Below, one piece after another: positions 18,444 through 28,177 of a stretch of DNA of 64,000 nucleotides (positions within the stretch are counted from its first letter, which is position 1; every line of letters begins with the position of its first letter). The stretch covers positions 930,001 to 994,000 of the forward strand of contig NZ_JAKZAJ010000001.1 of NCBI RefSeq assembly GCF_023156285.1, written 5' to 3'. The notes under the pieces are model-generated. The model worked only from the letters and a program-made list of their open reading frames with translations, was not told the DNA's origin and made no database searches. Both the position numbers and the translations under genes were made by a program. The DNA is from Marinobacter koreensis. GTDB lineage: Bacteria > Pseudomonadota > Gammaproteobacteria > Pseudomonadales > Oleiphilaceae.

Positions 18444-20277
18444 TCACGGTCTCCGAGATGACCACCCGATTGCGACCGGAGGATTTCGCTTCGTAGAGAG
18501 CATCATCGGCTCGCCGGAAGAGCTTGTCCTGGTCTTCAGCCGTCCGCAGCTCGGCAATACCTGCACTGAGCGTCAGATTGACGGCTGTTCCGTCCGGGCT
18601 CTCAATCGGGACATGCCTTATATCGTGCAGTATTTCCGAGCATACCTTTTCTGCCCCCTCGCGGTCGGTTCCCGGTAGCAACAGGGCAAATTCCTCGCCG
18701 CCAAAGCGGATCGCGACGTCGCGAGGCCGCTTGGTATGCCGGGTGAGAACATCGGCGATGCGCCGCAGGCACTCATCGCCAAAACTGTGGCCCCAGGTAT
18801 CGTTGACGGATTTGAATCGGTCCGCATCAATCAGCGCCAGGGAGAGCGGGTTTCCTGTTCGACGCGCTTCCGCACAGAGTTCCGGCAGGCAGTTGTCCAG
18901 GTGGCGTCGATTATAGAGGCCGGTCAGTGCGTCATTGAGTGAAAGGGTGGAAAGACTCCGGTTTGCTTTTTCCAGCTCGCGCATGGCCTTTCTCAACTGG
19001 GCCGTCCGCTCATGTACCTGGACTTCCAGTTCTGTGCGGGCATTGTGTTCGACGTCCAGCAGCTTCTGGTTAAGGAGTCGCCAGCGCTGCACCATGGCGT
19101 AGTTGAGAAGAATCACCTGTCCGCCGATTGTGACCTGCATCAGGGACTCACTGGCCAGGAAATCCGTCAGATAGCCAAACGCCGCGAGCGCATAGATCAG
19201 GCCGCCCAGGAGCATGACCATCCACGCCAGCAGGTACCAGATTGCCGGCTGATATCCCTGCCGCCAACGGACCGCAGCACAAACGAACAGGCTGGCGATC
19301 ACTGCGAGTGCCAGGACCGTATTCGAGATAATGGTCTGGTGGTAGGGTAGAAAAAGGGTGGCTGTCACCGCCACGACACAGGCCCAGGCCTGGAACTTCA
19401 GTGTCCGGTCGGCCGCAGAACCCCGGATGACTTCCAGGAAGGATCGCCCGAAAAGCGTCATGGCCAGGGCGCAAAACCCGAGCAGCAGAGGGATGGCGGT
19501 GTTTGCAAAGTCCGGGTTGTCTGGCCAGAAATACTGGTTAGCAAAGCCGCCCATTGCGAACAGGAACAGGCCCATGCTCGCCATATAAAAGGCGTTGTAA
19601 AAATAGTAGAAGGTACCCGAACTGAAAAATAGCAGCAGATTGAAAGCGGCAAAGATTGTGACAGCGCCGTAAAACAGTCCATGGGTCAGCGTCAGATGGT
19701 TGCTGCTTTCGATCACTTCCTGTGGGGTTTCCAGCGTCAGCGGTATATTCAGGGCGCCGCTGCTGTGAATCCTGACGGTAATGTCCGTGGTTTCCCCCTG
19801 ATCCAGGGTGACGGGGAGCAGGAAATATCGATAATCTATGCCCCGCGAAGAGAAGGGCCGGCGGTCACCGGTGACAATCGGCCGGGTATCCCGGAAGGGA
19901 CTCGATTGCCAGAAAGTGACCTCATCCAGTAGCGGGTAATTCAGCTTGAGGTACCAGCGGAATTGTCCGGCGGATCGGTTTGTCAGATGCAGGCGAAGCC
20001 AATACGTGGACTCGGTATGACTGAAGACCAGGTCATGACCATTCGCACGGGTCCACTCTATCCCACCTGGCAACTGATCAGGGGCTTTTGCCTCATAGGC
20101 CTGTTGTCCGGGATCCGCAATGTGGTAGCACACATACTGCATCAACCGGACCCGTGCGGAGGGGTTAGAGACATCCAGGGTGGGGCATCGGTCCTGGCGT
20201 GCCATGCTGTCAGCAAGCGACGGCCCCGCAAGGCTCAGCAGCAGAACGAACGACAGCAACCGCGTGATAAGTGCCAT
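18412..20277 (-). CDS. Diguanylate cyclase with 7TM-DISM sensory module
   Basis: 621 residues. Signal peptide (1-22), a periplasmic 7TMR-DISMED2-like domain (about 30-180), seven membrane helices (about 190-390), a short coiled coil, and a C-terminal GGDEF domain. The active site is GGEEF at 526-530, and the inhibitory I-site RPRD is present at 517-520, so the enzyme should make c-di-GMP and be product-inhibited. The DISM module usually binds carbohydrate-type ligands. The ATG at 20277 is chosen because it begins the signal peptide; the frame itself opens at 20325. Confidence 0.93.
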   Translation of the reverse strand: MALITRLLSFVLLLSLAGPSLADSMARQDRCPTLDVSNPSARVRLMQYVCYHIADPGQQAYEAKAPDQLPGGIEWTRANGHDLVFSHTESTYWLRLHLTNRSAGQFRWYLKLNYPLLDEVTFWQSSPFRDTRPIVTGDRRPFSSRGIDYRYFLLPVTLDQGETTDITVRIHSSGALNIPLTLETPQEVIESSNHLTLTHGLFYGAVTIFAAFNLLLFFSSGTFYYFYNAFYMASMGLFLFAMGGFANQYFWPDNPDFANTAIPLLLGFCALAMTLFGRSFLEVIRGSAADRTLKFQAWACVVAVTATLFLPYHQTIISNTVLALAVIASLFVCAAVRWRQGYQPAIWYLLAWMVMLLGGLIYALAAFGYLTDFLASESLMQVTIGGQVILLNYAMVQRWRLLNQKLLDVEHNARTELEVQVHERTAQLRKAMRELEKANRSLSTLSLNDALTGLYNRRHLDNCLPELCAEARRTGNPLSLALIDADRFKSVNDTWGHSFGDECLRRIADVLTRHTKRPRDVAIRFGGEEFALLLPGTDREGAEKVCSEILHDIRHVPIESPDGTAVNLTLSAGIAELRTAEDQDKLFRRADDALYEAKSSGRNRVVISETVITDLEPGPAG

Positions 20278-20386
20278 ACGGGCATCCACAGAGAAAAACA
20301 GAGTCAGAGTGTAGCCAAGGTACACAGCTTACACTGTTAAACAGATTCAAATTTGCGGCTTGGTGTCGCACCCGATCAGGAGCACC

Positions 20387-21460
20387 ATGGAACAGATTCT
20401 TGCATTTTGCCGCCCGGGGTTTGAGGCGGAGGCCGGGCAGGAGCTGGTCGATTCGGCCATGTCGGCGGGACTTTATGGGTATTTTCAGCCCGAAAGGGAT
20501 CGCGGGCTGGTCCGATTTTACCTGACCGGGCCGGAGCAGGCGGAGGCGCTGCTGGATCGGGTCGGGATCGAAACCCTTGTCTTTGTCCGGGATTGGCTGA
20601 TCGTCCTCGATACCCCTGAGCTGCCTCCCGAGGATCGCGTTGGAGCCGTCATCGAAGCCCTGAAAACGCATCGCTCGGCGATGCCCCGTTGCGACAGGGT
20701 CGAAGTGCGGTTACTGGAGAACAACACGGATCGGGATCTTGGTAACTTTGCCCGCAAGTGGGTGGCTCCCCTGTCCCGGGGCCTGCGGGGTGCCGGTCTG
20801 ATGGATGAGCCTGATTCCGGAGCATCCGCTCGTCTCGAAATCATTCTGCCTGACTTTACCCAGGCCATCATTGGCTTCAGTTTTGCTGAAAATCGAGCCC
20901 GCTATGCGGGTGGTATCGTCCGGCTTCGGCTGCCGGCTTCCGCACCGAGCCGGTCTGCCCTGAAACTGGAGGAAGCGTGGAAGGTGTTCCTGCCTCCAGA
21001 GCGGGAGCTCGACTACATCGGGGGCGGGAAGACAGCGGCCGATCTCGGCGCGGCGCCCGGGGGCTGGACCTGGCAACTCGTCCGTCAGGGGATGTCGGTG
21101 TACGCGGTGGATAACGGCCCCATGAATGCGGATTTGATGGCTTCGGGGCAGGTCGAGCATGTCCGGGCGGATGGCTACAGCTGGCGTCCACACCGCGGGA
21201 TTGACTGGATGGTCTGCGACATCGTGGATCAGCCGCGGAAAACCGCTCACCTGGTGGTGGACTGGATTGGCTCGGGCCTTTGCCGCTATACCGTTTTCAA
21301 TCTCAAGCTTCCGATGAAGAAACGGTACGAAGAATGGCTGATCTGTCGGGATATCCTCGTCCAGGGGCTCAAGGCCGCCGGTATCGGATACCGGTTGCAG
21401 GCCCGACACCTGTACCATGATCGCGAGGAAATCACCTGTTTTATTGAGCGAACCGGTTAG
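20387..21460 (+). CDS. rlmM: 23S rRNA 2'-O-ribose C2498 methyltransferase RlmM
   Basis: 357 residues. An N-terminal THUMP-like region precedes a Rossmann-fold methyltransferase domain with the SAM motif DLGAAPGGWTWQL and the conserved WMVCDIVDQP stretch. MEQILAFCRPGFEAEAG is the typical N-terminus, which fixes the start at 20387. It methylates C2498 of 23S rRNA. Its 3' end overlaps the next, convergent gene by 4 bp. Confidence 0.95.
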   Translation: MEQILAFCRPGFEAEAGQELVDSAMSAGLYGYFQPERDRGLVRFYLTGPEQAEALLDRVGIETLVFVRDWLIVLDTPELPPEDRVGAVIEALKTHRSAMPRCDRVEVRLLENNTDRDLGNFARKWVAPLSRGLRGAGLMDEPDSGASARLEIILPDFTQAIIGFSFAENRARYAGGIVRLRLPASAPSRSALKLEEAWKVFLPPERELDYIGGGKTAADLGAAPGGWTWQLVRQGMSVYAVDNGPMNADLMASGQVEHVRADGYSWRPHRGIDWMVCDIVDQPRKTAHLVVDWIGSGLCRYTVFNLKLPMKKRYEEWLICRDILVQGLKAAGIGYRLQARHLYHDREEITCFIERTG

Positions 21461-21747
21461 GCAACATACTGTTCCAGCACGGTGATGCTCTCGTCACGAT
21501 CCATCATGGGAATCAGTTCGGCCATCAGCTGCTTGCGCTCTTCTGAGTGGTACCACCGGTCCCAGTCGGCTTCGGAGCGCCAGTTGGCCAGCGTGATCCG
21601 ATGATCCGGATCGTGGGCATCCAGCAGGGTCTCGCCTGAAATGAAGCCCGGGGCAGAGACCGCGTGCTGTAGAATAATGCGTGCCTGAAGCTCGTAATTG
21701 GATTCCAGTGATTCGGCAATGTGACGTTCGATCAGAACCCGTATCAT
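21457..21747 (-). CDS. Antibiotic biosynthesis monooxygenase (ABM)-like domain protein
   Basis: 96 residues forming one ferredoxin-like ABM domain (PGFISGETLLDAHDPDHRITLANW core). The frame reads far upstream, but the ATG at 21747 has an excellent AAGGAGG site 7 bp away and gives the normal size. Small ABM proteins include haem-degrading and quinol monooxygenases as well as uncharacterised members; nothing here decides between them. Convergent with rlmM. Confidence 0.8.
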   Translation of the reverse strand: MIRVLIERHIAESLESNYELQARIILQHAVSAPGFISGETLLDAHDPDHRITLANWRSEADWDRWYHSEERKQLMAELIPMMDRDESITVLEQYVA

Positions 21748-21834
21748 GGTGATCCTCCTTTTTGACAACCACCCTAAACACGACTTTAGCATCGATTGTC
21801 GAAAAATCAGCCTACTCGGACGGGAGAGAAGACG

Positions 21835-22080
21835 TTGACCACAGATCACTTTGACGCTGAGCTTGATGCCCGGGGATTGTTCTGTCCCGAGCCAGTCATG
21901 CTGCTCCACAACCGGATCAACGATGTCGAGCCGGGCGGCGTTCTTCGAATCGTGGCCACCGATCCATCGACCACCCGGGACATTCCCCGTTTCTGCCAGT
22001 TTCTTGGACACGAACTGCTTTCCCGGACTGAGCAGGACGACGAATTTGTGTATCTCATACGGCGTGGCGATCAGGTCTAG
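21835..22080 (+). CDS. TusA-family sulfur carrier protein (TTG start)
   Basis: 81 residues with the TusA motif ARGLFCPEPVM, the sulfur-carrying Cys being residue 17. The start is a TTG: GGGAG ends 8 bp before it, and no ATG or GTG at a suitable place exists; the frame extends only to another TTG at 21796 without a ribosome site. TusA-type proteins relay sulfur to tRNA thiolation, molybdenum-cofactor or sulfur-oxidation enzymes. The stop overlaps convergent dsbD by 4 bp. It could be TusA itself or a paralogue. Confidence 0.88.
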   Translation: MTTDHFDAELDARGLFCPEPVMLLHNRINDVEPGGVLRIVATDPSTTRDIPRFCQFLGHELLSRTEQDDEFVYLIRRGDQV

Positions 22081-23966
22081 AGCGCCCGGGCCACTGAGTC
22101 GAGATGATCGAGAAACTGATCCCGGTCCATCTCGCCGAGAACACGCTGGTTTTCCAGCTCCTTCCCTCGTCCGTTGTAGAACAGGATGGCCGGTGGGCCG
22201 AAGATGCCCAGCTCGTTGAGCAGCGCCTGTTGCTCGGGTGTGTTATCCGTGATGTCCAGCTGCAGGAGGGTGTAGGGCCGCAGGGCTTCCTCGACACGCC
22301 CATCACTGAATACCGTCCGTTCCATGACCTTGCACGAAATACACCAGTCGGCATAGAAGTCCAGCATGGCTGGTCGTCCCTGACGGTTGGCCTGATCAAG
22401 CAGTTCACGCAGCCGGTCCGGTGAAGTGACCCGCTGGAAGTCGGCACTGGCAGACGGGAGATCGCCCGCTCTGGCCATTGATGATCCCGTAAACGGTGCC
22501 AGTGGTTTTAACGGATCCGATGCACCACTGAGGGCGCCGGCAAGGAGAGCGAGCCCATAGGCAAACAGTACCAGTCCGAGCCCTTTGCGAGTGCGCTCCC
22601 AGCCCGCCTTCGCCGCGTCAAAGGCGCCGAGCTGGACGCCGGTAATGCCGACAAGGAGGCCCCACAGCAGCAGCGTGAGCCAGGCGGGGACCATTCTCTC
22701 CAGAAGCCAGATTGCGACGGCCAGCATCAGGACGCCGTAAAAATGCTTCACGGTCGTCATCCAGCGACCATTGGCGGGAAGCATCCGGCGCCCGCCGACA
22801 GAGACGAGGATCAGTGGCACACCCATGCCGAGTCCGAGGGCGAAGAGGGCCAGTCCGCCGATGGCGGCATCCTGGGTGGTAGAGATGTAAAGCAGGCTGC
22901 CCGCCAGTGGCGCCGATACACAGGGCGACACAATCAGCGCCGACATGGCGCCTATCCCGAAAATACCCGCCACGCGGGACGGGCTCAGCCGATGGCTGGC
23001 GTTGTTCAGCGAATCCCTCAGGAATCTGGGAAGCTGGATATCAAACAGGTCGAACATCGACATCGCGAACAGGACAAAGACGACGGCAAATGTTCCCAGA
23101 ATCCAGGGCGATTGCAGCTGCGCCTGCAGGTTGAAGCTTGCCCCGAGCAGGCCAGTGATCACGCCGGCCGCTGCATAGGTCAACGCCATGCCGAGCACAT
23201 ACGTTATTGCAAGGAGAAGGGCATGCCCGGTGGTGCGGGTGTTATGCCCCGAAACCAGCGTTGAGATGATTGGCACCATCGGCAGGACACAGGGGGTGAA
23301 GGTCAGCCCCAGGCCCAGCAGGAAAAACAGACCGACGATGACCGGTGCCGAACTGCCGGCGAGAAAGCCTGCAAGGCCGGTGGCGGACTCGGTGTCCAGC
23401 GGTGCGGCGGAGCCGGCGGGCGGCGAGGAGTCGCGGGTTGCATCCGATGGCGCCACAGCCGAGGCGCCGTCGCCGGGATAGTAGAGAACATCCCGGGTCT
23501 GGGGCGGGTAGCAGAGGCCAGCTTTTGCACAACCCTGGAAGGTAACCCGAAACGTCGCTTCCGTGGTCCCTTCCGGAAGGGTAACGGGCATTCGTGCAGT
23601 TACCGGCTCGTAGAACACCGTGACTTTGCCAAAGTAATCGTCCTCGGTGATTTCGCCGTCCCGGGAAAAGGCGAGAGGGCCGGTTGAAACCCCGTCGGTT
23701 GATGCCTCCACCGAAATACGCCCCTTGTAGAGGTAGTACCCCGGGGCCACGTCCCAGTTCAGAACGAGCGAACCGCTCTCAGAGGTGTAATTGAACGCCA
23801 AGGCCTTTTCCACCGGCAGGAAATCGTTGTCGGTGCTGAAGAAGCCGGAGCCGGAGTTGCCGAGAGCGGAAGCGCTGGGAGCCAGAAGGAACAGTATGAG
23901 GCCCAGGATCACCAGGGTCACGGCTGGTTTTGACAGATTACGGTCGGCCAGAGTTTTGGCAGTCAT
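22077..23966 (-). CDS. dsbD: Thiol:disulfide interchange protein DsbD
   Basis: 629 residues in the three-domain DsbD layout. The N-terminal periplasmic domain has Cys146 and Cys152 (CAKAGLC). The membrane domain has Cys226 (FTPCVLPM) and Cys349 (VSPCVSAP). The C-terminal thioredoxin domain has Cys542 and Cys545 (WCISC). It moves reducing power from cytoplasmic thioredoxin to periplasmic DsbC/CcmG-like partners, which matters for cytochrome c maturation and so for the cbb3 subunits encoded nearby. The signal sequence spans about residues 14-34. Confidence 0.96.
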   Translation of the reverse strand: MTAKTLADRNLSKPAVTLVILGLILFLLAPSASALGNSGSGFFSTDNDFLPVEKALAFNYTSESGSLVLNWDVAPGYYLYKGRISVEASTDGVSTGPLAFSRDGEITEDDYFGKVTVFYEPVTARMPVTLPEGTTEATFRVTFQGCAKAGLCYPPQTRDVLYYPGDGASAVAPSDATRDSSPPAGSAAPLDTESATGLAGFLAGSSAPVIVGLFFLLGLGLTFTPCVLPMVPIISTLVSGHNTRTTGHALLLAITYVLGMALTYAAAGVITGLLGASFNLQAQLQSPWILGTFAVVFVLFAMSMFDLFDIQLPRFLRDSLNNASHRLSPSRVAGIFGIGAMSALIVSPCVSAPLAGSLLYISTTQDAAIGGLALFALGLGMGVPLILVSVGGRRMLPANGRWMTTVKHFYGVLMLAVAIWLLERMVPAWLTLLLWGLLVGITGVQLGAFDAAKAGWERTRKGLGLVLFAYGLALLAGALSGASDPLKPLAPFTGSSMARAGDLPSASADFQRVTSPDRLRELLDQANRQGRPAMLDFYADWCISCKVMERTVFSDGRVEEALRPYTLLQLDITDNTPEQQALLNELGIFGPPAILFYNGRGKELENQRVLGEMDRDQFLDHLDSVARAL

Positions 23967-24093
23967 CTGGATTGCAAATTCCTGTTGATCGTTTTTGGGC
24001 GAACCTCATGTCGCCCGCGAGTGACATCGTTCCGGTGGCAAAGTTCCCACTGGTCTGGTATTAGGCCGGGTAAAGTCGCACAATAGCCTCCCA

Positions 24094-24684
24094 ATGAACC
24101 ACAGTCCGAACGATCTTATCATGCTGTTCAATGACCTGTTCCGGGAAGATTACCGGACAATTCTGGTCAGGGGCGGCTCAGAACCCGAATACCTGCCTGC
24201 GAATCAACCGGAGGGCCTGGCGCAGGTCGTGTTTGCGCATGGCTATTATGCCAGCGCGTTGCATGAAATCAGCCATTGGTGTATCGCTGGGGCCCATCGT
24301 CGTACCCTCCATGACTACGGTTACTGGTACTGTCCCGATGGCAGAACACCGGAACAGCAGGAGGCCTTCGAGCAGGTCGAAATCAAACCCCAGGCCCAGG
24401 AATGGCTGTTTTCCCTGGCGGCGGGCATTCGATTCCACATCAGTGTGGATAATCTTTCCGGGGGTGGTGCCCGGGACGAACAACGGTTCCGGAACAATGT
24501 ACTGGAACAGGCAATCCAGTATCGGGAACGGGGTCTTCCGGAGCGCGGACAACGGTTTTTCGAGACACTGCAGTCATTTTACGGAACCGCACAGGATTTT
24601 GATGAATCCTGGCGGCGGGACGTTCGACGTCTGGTTCCATCCCATTCGATTTCCGACAGATCAAGGAATACAGAAGCTGTATGA
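24094..24684 (+). CDS. epmC: Elongation factor P hydroxylase EpmC
   Basis: 196 residues. The metal-binding HEISHWCIAGAHRR motif and the DYGYWYCPDGRTPEQQEAFE stretch are diagnostic of the YfcM/EpmC family. EpmC hydroxylates the beta-lysylated lysine of EF-P after EpmA and EpmB act, so the organism probably uses the lysine route rather than EarP rhamnosylation. It overlaps rhlB by 4 bp. Confidence 0.95.
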   Translation: MNHSPNDLIMLFNDLFREDYRTILVRGGSEPEYLPANQPEGLAQVVFAHGYYASALHEISHWCIAGAHRRTLHDYGYWYCPDGRTPEQQEAFEQVEIKPQAQEWLFSLAAGIRFHISVDNLSGGGARDEQRFRNNVLEQAIQYRERGLPERGQRFFETLQSFYGTAQDFDESWRRDVRRLVPSHSISDRSRNTEAV

Positions 24685-25964
24685 CATCTGACCCAAAACA
24701 TACCGGTGACCTCAAGTTCAGCGATCTTAACCTGGACAAACGCTTGCAGGAGGCCATCAAGGCGATCGGCTTTGAATACTGTACGCCGATCCAGGCCGAA
24801 ACGCTGCCCTGGACGCTGGCCTGCGAAGATCTGATTGGCCAGGCCCAGACAGGTACCGGTAAAACGGCTGCGTTTCTGATCACCGCCATTCAGGCGCTGC
24901 TCGAGACCCCGATTCCGAAGGAGCAGCGTTTTGCCTCCGAGCCACGGGTGCTGGCGCTGGCACCTACCCGCGAGCTGGCATTGCAGATTGCCAAGGACGC
25001 TGAACAGCTGTGCAAGCACACCGGCCACAATGTCGTGACCGTGGTCGGGGGAATGAATTATGACAAGCAACGGGATCAACTCCAGAACGACATCGTCGAT
25101 ATTCTGGTGGCTACGCCCGGTCGCCTGATCGATTTTCTCGGCTCGCAGGACGTCTTCCTGGATCAGATCGACATTCTGATCCTCGACGAGGCCGATCGGA
25201 TGCTCGACATGGGCTTCATTCCCGATGTGAAGCGCATCATCCGCAAATGCACGCCCAAGGACGATCGCCAGACGCTCCTGTTCAGCGCCACCTTTAACCA
25301 GGACGTTCTCAATCTCGCCTCCATGTGGACGCGGGATGCCGAGTTCGTGGAGATCGAACCTGAGCAGAAGACCGCCGAGAGGGTAGAGCAGAGCGTCTAC
25401 CTCGTCGGGGAGGACGACAAACTCCGCGTCCTGGTCAATTACCTGAAACGTCCGGAAGTCGACAAGGCCATCGTGTTCGCCAACCGGCGGGACCAGTGTC
25501 GTGATCTGGAGGAAGACCTCAAGAACCAGGGGGTCAAGGTGGCATTGATGTCGGGTGAGATTGCCCAGAACAAACGCCTCCGGACCCTGGACCAGTTCAA
25601 GAAAGGCGGCATTCAGGTTCTGGTGGCCACCGATGTGGCCGGACGCGGAATTCACGTCAACGGCGTGACCCATGTCTTCAATTACAATCTGCCGGAAAAT
25701 GCCGAAGACTACGTGCACCGGATCGGCCGAACCGGCCGAGCGGGGAGTACCGGTGTTTCCGTGAGTCTGGCCGATGAGGACGACTCCTTCGCGCTGCCCG
25801 CGATCGAAAAGTACATCCAGCAAAAACTGAAGACCGAAGTACCAGGTGAGGATCTGACGTCGCCGCTGGAGAAGCCGCCGATCACCAGGAAGCGAGGCGG
25901 GCGCAGAGGATCGGGAGGCCGGCCTCAGGGCGGACGCGGTCCCCAGAGATCACGAAGAAACTGA
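24681..25964 (+). CDS. rhlB: DEAD-box ATP-dependent RNA helicase, RhlB-like
   Basis: 427 residues. Q motif (YCTPIQAETLP), Walker A (AQTGTGKT), PTRELALQ, TPGR, DEAD (LDEADRMLDM), SAT (LFSATF) and HRIGRTGRAG are all visible in order. The C-terminal tail after about residue 395 is Arg/Gly-rich and should bind RNA. RhlB unwinds RNA for the degradosome; RhlE is the alternative but the N-terminus (FSDLNLDKRLQEAI) fits RhlB better. It is coupled to epmC and followed by pdxB after 22 bp. Confidence 0.88.
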   Translation: MTSDPKHTGDLKFSDLNLDKRLQEAIKAIGFEYCTPIQAETLPWTLACEDLIGQAQTGTGKTAAFLITAIQALLETPIPKEQRFASEPRVLALAPTRELALQIAKDAEQLCKHTGHNVVTVVGGMNYDKQRDQLQNDIVDILVATPGRLIDFLGSQDVFLDQIDILILDEADRMLDMGFIPDVKRIIRKCTPKDDRQTLLFSATFNQDVLNLASMWTRDAEFVEIEPEQKTAERVEQSVYLVGEDDKLRVLVNYLKRPEVDKAIVFANRRDQCRDLEEDLKNQGVKVALMSGEIAQNKRLRTLDQFKKGGIQVLVATDVAGRGIHVNGVTHVFNYNLPENAEDYVHRIGRTGRAGSTGVSVSLADEDDSFALPAIEKYIQQKLKTEVPGEDLTSPLEKPPITRKRGGRRGSGGRPQGGRGPQRSRRN

Positions 25965-25986
25965 GCCGGGGCGGGAAAGACGACCA

Positions 25987-27141
25987 ATGCTGATTGTAGC
26001 CGACGAGAATATTCCCCTGCTGGACTCCTTTTTTGGTGATATCGGCGACATACGGCGAGTACCCGGCCGGAGCATGAATGCAGAGGACGTGCGGGATGCC
26101 GACATCCTTCTGGTTCGCTCTGTTACCCGGGTCGGCCGGGAATTACTGGAAGGCAGTCGCGTCCGGTTCGTGGGTACCGCAACCATCGGGACCGACCATG
26201 TCGACGTCGACTGGCTCAGGGAACAGGGCATCTATTTCTCTGCGGCGCCGGGCTGCAATGCCAACAGCGTGGCGGAGTACGTTCTCTCCACGTTGTCACT
26301 CTATGCGGAGCGGAAAGGTCTCGCCGACTGGAGCGATCTGAGCGTCGGCATCGTCGGGGTTGGCAATGTGGGCGGCCAGCTGGCATCGATCCTGGGCCGG
26401 CTGGGATTTGAGGTTCGCCTGTGCGACCCGCCCCGGGAAGAGCAGGAAGCGGATCAGGCCGGCGAGTTTGTGAGTCTGGCCGAGGCCCTGGAGTGCGATG
26501 TCGTGACGCTTCACACTCCGCTGACCCGTTCATCAGAGCACGCGACCTACCACATGATTGGCGCATCGGCGCTGGCAACGCTCACCTCGGACCAGTTGCT
26601 GATCAATTCGGGCCGGGGCGAGGTTGTCGATGGTGCCGCGCTGAAGCAGCGACTGCTGTCAGGCGATGCGCCGCTGGTGGCTCTGGATGTCTGGGAGAGG
26701 GAGCCCCGGATCGAACCGGAACTGGTTGACCTTGTCTGGCAGGCAACACCTCATATTGCGGGCTACAGTCTGGAAGGGAAGGTGCAGGGCACCGAAATGG
26801 TGTACCGTGCACTCAGCCAGTTTCTCGGGTTGCCGGTTCGCAAAAAGGCCGGGCAGTTTCTGCCGGAGCCGCCCCTGAACAAGGTATCGTTCACCGGATC
26901 GGTGGAGGAGGGGCAGGCTATCCGTATTGCCCTGAGGTCCTGCTACGATCCCCGCCAGGACGACGCCCGGTTGCGTCTGGCCATGACCGGCAGCCTGGAG
27001 GAACGGGCCGAGGCTTTTGACCGCCTTCGCCGTGATTACCCCGTTCGTCGGGAGTGCTCCAGCCTCAAGGTTCAGTTGAAGGGATCCAGTCGATCGCTGC
27101 AGGACAAATTCCGGGCGATTGGTTTCAAACTGAAAATCTGA
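25987..27141 (+). CDS. pdxB: Erythronate-4-phosphate dehydrogenase PdxB
   Basis: 384 residues. Second step of the DXP-dependent pyridoxal 5'-phosphate pathway. The N-terminal half shows the D-2-hydroxyacid dehydrogenase pattern, with the NAD-binding GIVGVGNVGGQL and the catalytic region ending in TPHIAGYSLEGK. The C-terminal roughly 80 residues are the PdxB dimerisation domain, which separates it from other family members. Start MLIVADENIP is typical. Confidence 0.96.
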   Translation: MLIVADENIPLLDSFFGDIGDIRRVPGRSMNAEDVRDADILLVRSVTRVGRELLEGSRVRFVGTATIGTDHVDVDWLREQGIYFSAAPGCNANSVAEYVLSTLSLYAERKGLADWSDLSVGIVGVGNVGGQLASILGRLGFEVRLCDPPREEQEADQAGEFVSLAEALECDVVTLHTPLTRSSEHATYHMIGASALATLTSDQLLINSGRGEVVDGAALKQRLLSGDAPLVALDVWEREPRIEPELVDLVWQATPHIAGYSLEGKVQGTEMVYRALSQFLGLPVRKKAGQFLPEPPLNKVSFTGSVEEGQAIRIALRSCYDPRQDDARLRLAMTGSLEERAEAFDRLRRDYPVRRECSSLKVQLKGSSRSLQDKFRAIGFKLKI

Positions 27142-27194
27142 CCGTTCCCGCCTCTCATCTATATGCCAAAAGGGGCGTCCCTGCCCCGCCTGTC

Positions 27195-28076
27195 TTACAG
27201 TTTGGCACTCTGAAGGGCTGCGATCCGCTCCTCCAGGGGAGGGTGGGTCATGAACAGGGCGCCGAGGCCGCCACGAGCCCCGCGGTTGATTCCAAAGGCC
27301 TGCAGACTGTCCGGCATCTGATCCGGCACCTCGCTTTCCTGCTTGAGGCGCTGGAGTGCCTGAATCATGGAAGACCGACCCGCGAGCTGGGCGCCGGCAA
27401 TATCCGCCCGGTATTCCCGGCGACGCGAGAACCAGAATACGATGGTACTGGCCAAGATCCCGAGAACCAGTTCCGCCACCATGCTAACCACGAAGAAGCC
27501 AATGCCGTGGCCCTGTTCGTTGCGGAAGACAACGCGGTCGACAAACGATCCGATCACCCGCGATGCGAAGATCACGAAGGTGTTCACCACGCCCTGAATC
27601 AGGGTCAGGGTGACCATGTCGCCGTTTGCCACGTGGCCGATCTCGTGGCCCAGCACGGCTCGGATTTCATCCTTGTTGAATCGCTCCAGCAGGCCCTGGC
27701 TTACCGCAACCAGGGCATCGTTCCGGTTCCAGCCGGTGGCGAACGCATTGGACTGTGAGGCCGGAAAGATGGCGACTTCTGGCATCTTGATACCCGCCTT
27801 GCCGACAAGGTCTGCGACCGTTTCCATCAGCCAGCGCTCCGCCGGCGTCCTCGGAGATTCGATTACCTGCGCACGTGTGCTCCATTTCGCCATCGGTTTG
27901 GAAATGAGCAGCGAGATGAAAGCACCGGCGAAGCCGAAAACGGCTGCAAACGCCAGCAAAGAGCCGTAATCGATACCATTTTGTGCCAGGTAACTGTCCA
28001 CACCCAGCAATCGCAGCGTAAAGCTCGCAACCAGAATGACCGCGAGGTTGGTCGCCAGAAACAGCAGTATTCGCAT
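27195..28076 (-). CDS. htpX: Membrane zinc metalloprotease HtpX
   Basis: 293 residues. Two N-terminal membrane helices, then the zinc site [10 protein letters not shown] with a downstream Glu in EYRADIAGA. Two further hydrophobic segments follow the HExxH motif. HtpX degrades misfolded membrane proteins alongside FtsH. It is convergent with pdxB and 101 bp downstream of the conserved hypothetical gene. Confidence 0.96.
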   Translation of the reverse strand: MRILLFLATNLAVILVASFTLRLLGVDSYLAQNGIDYGSLLAFAAVFGFAGAFISLLISKPMAKWSTRAQVIESPRTPAERWLMETVADLVGKAGIKMPEVAIFPASQSNAFATGWNRNDALVAVSQGLLERFNKDEIRAVLGHEIGHVANGDMVTLTLIQGVVNTFVIFASRVIGSFVDRVVFRNEQGHGIGFFVVSMVAELVLGILASTIVFWFSRRREYRADIAGAQLAGRSSMIQALQRLKQESEVPDQMPDSLQAFGINRGARGGLGALFMTHPPLEERIAALQSAKL

Positions 28077-28177
28077 GTTAATTCCCGGATCTTCCAGTCA
28101 AAGAAATAATTCACCCATCTGACCGCTATATGCGGCCCGGGTTCAGGCGTTCAACAAGATTACGGCGATTTAATATT

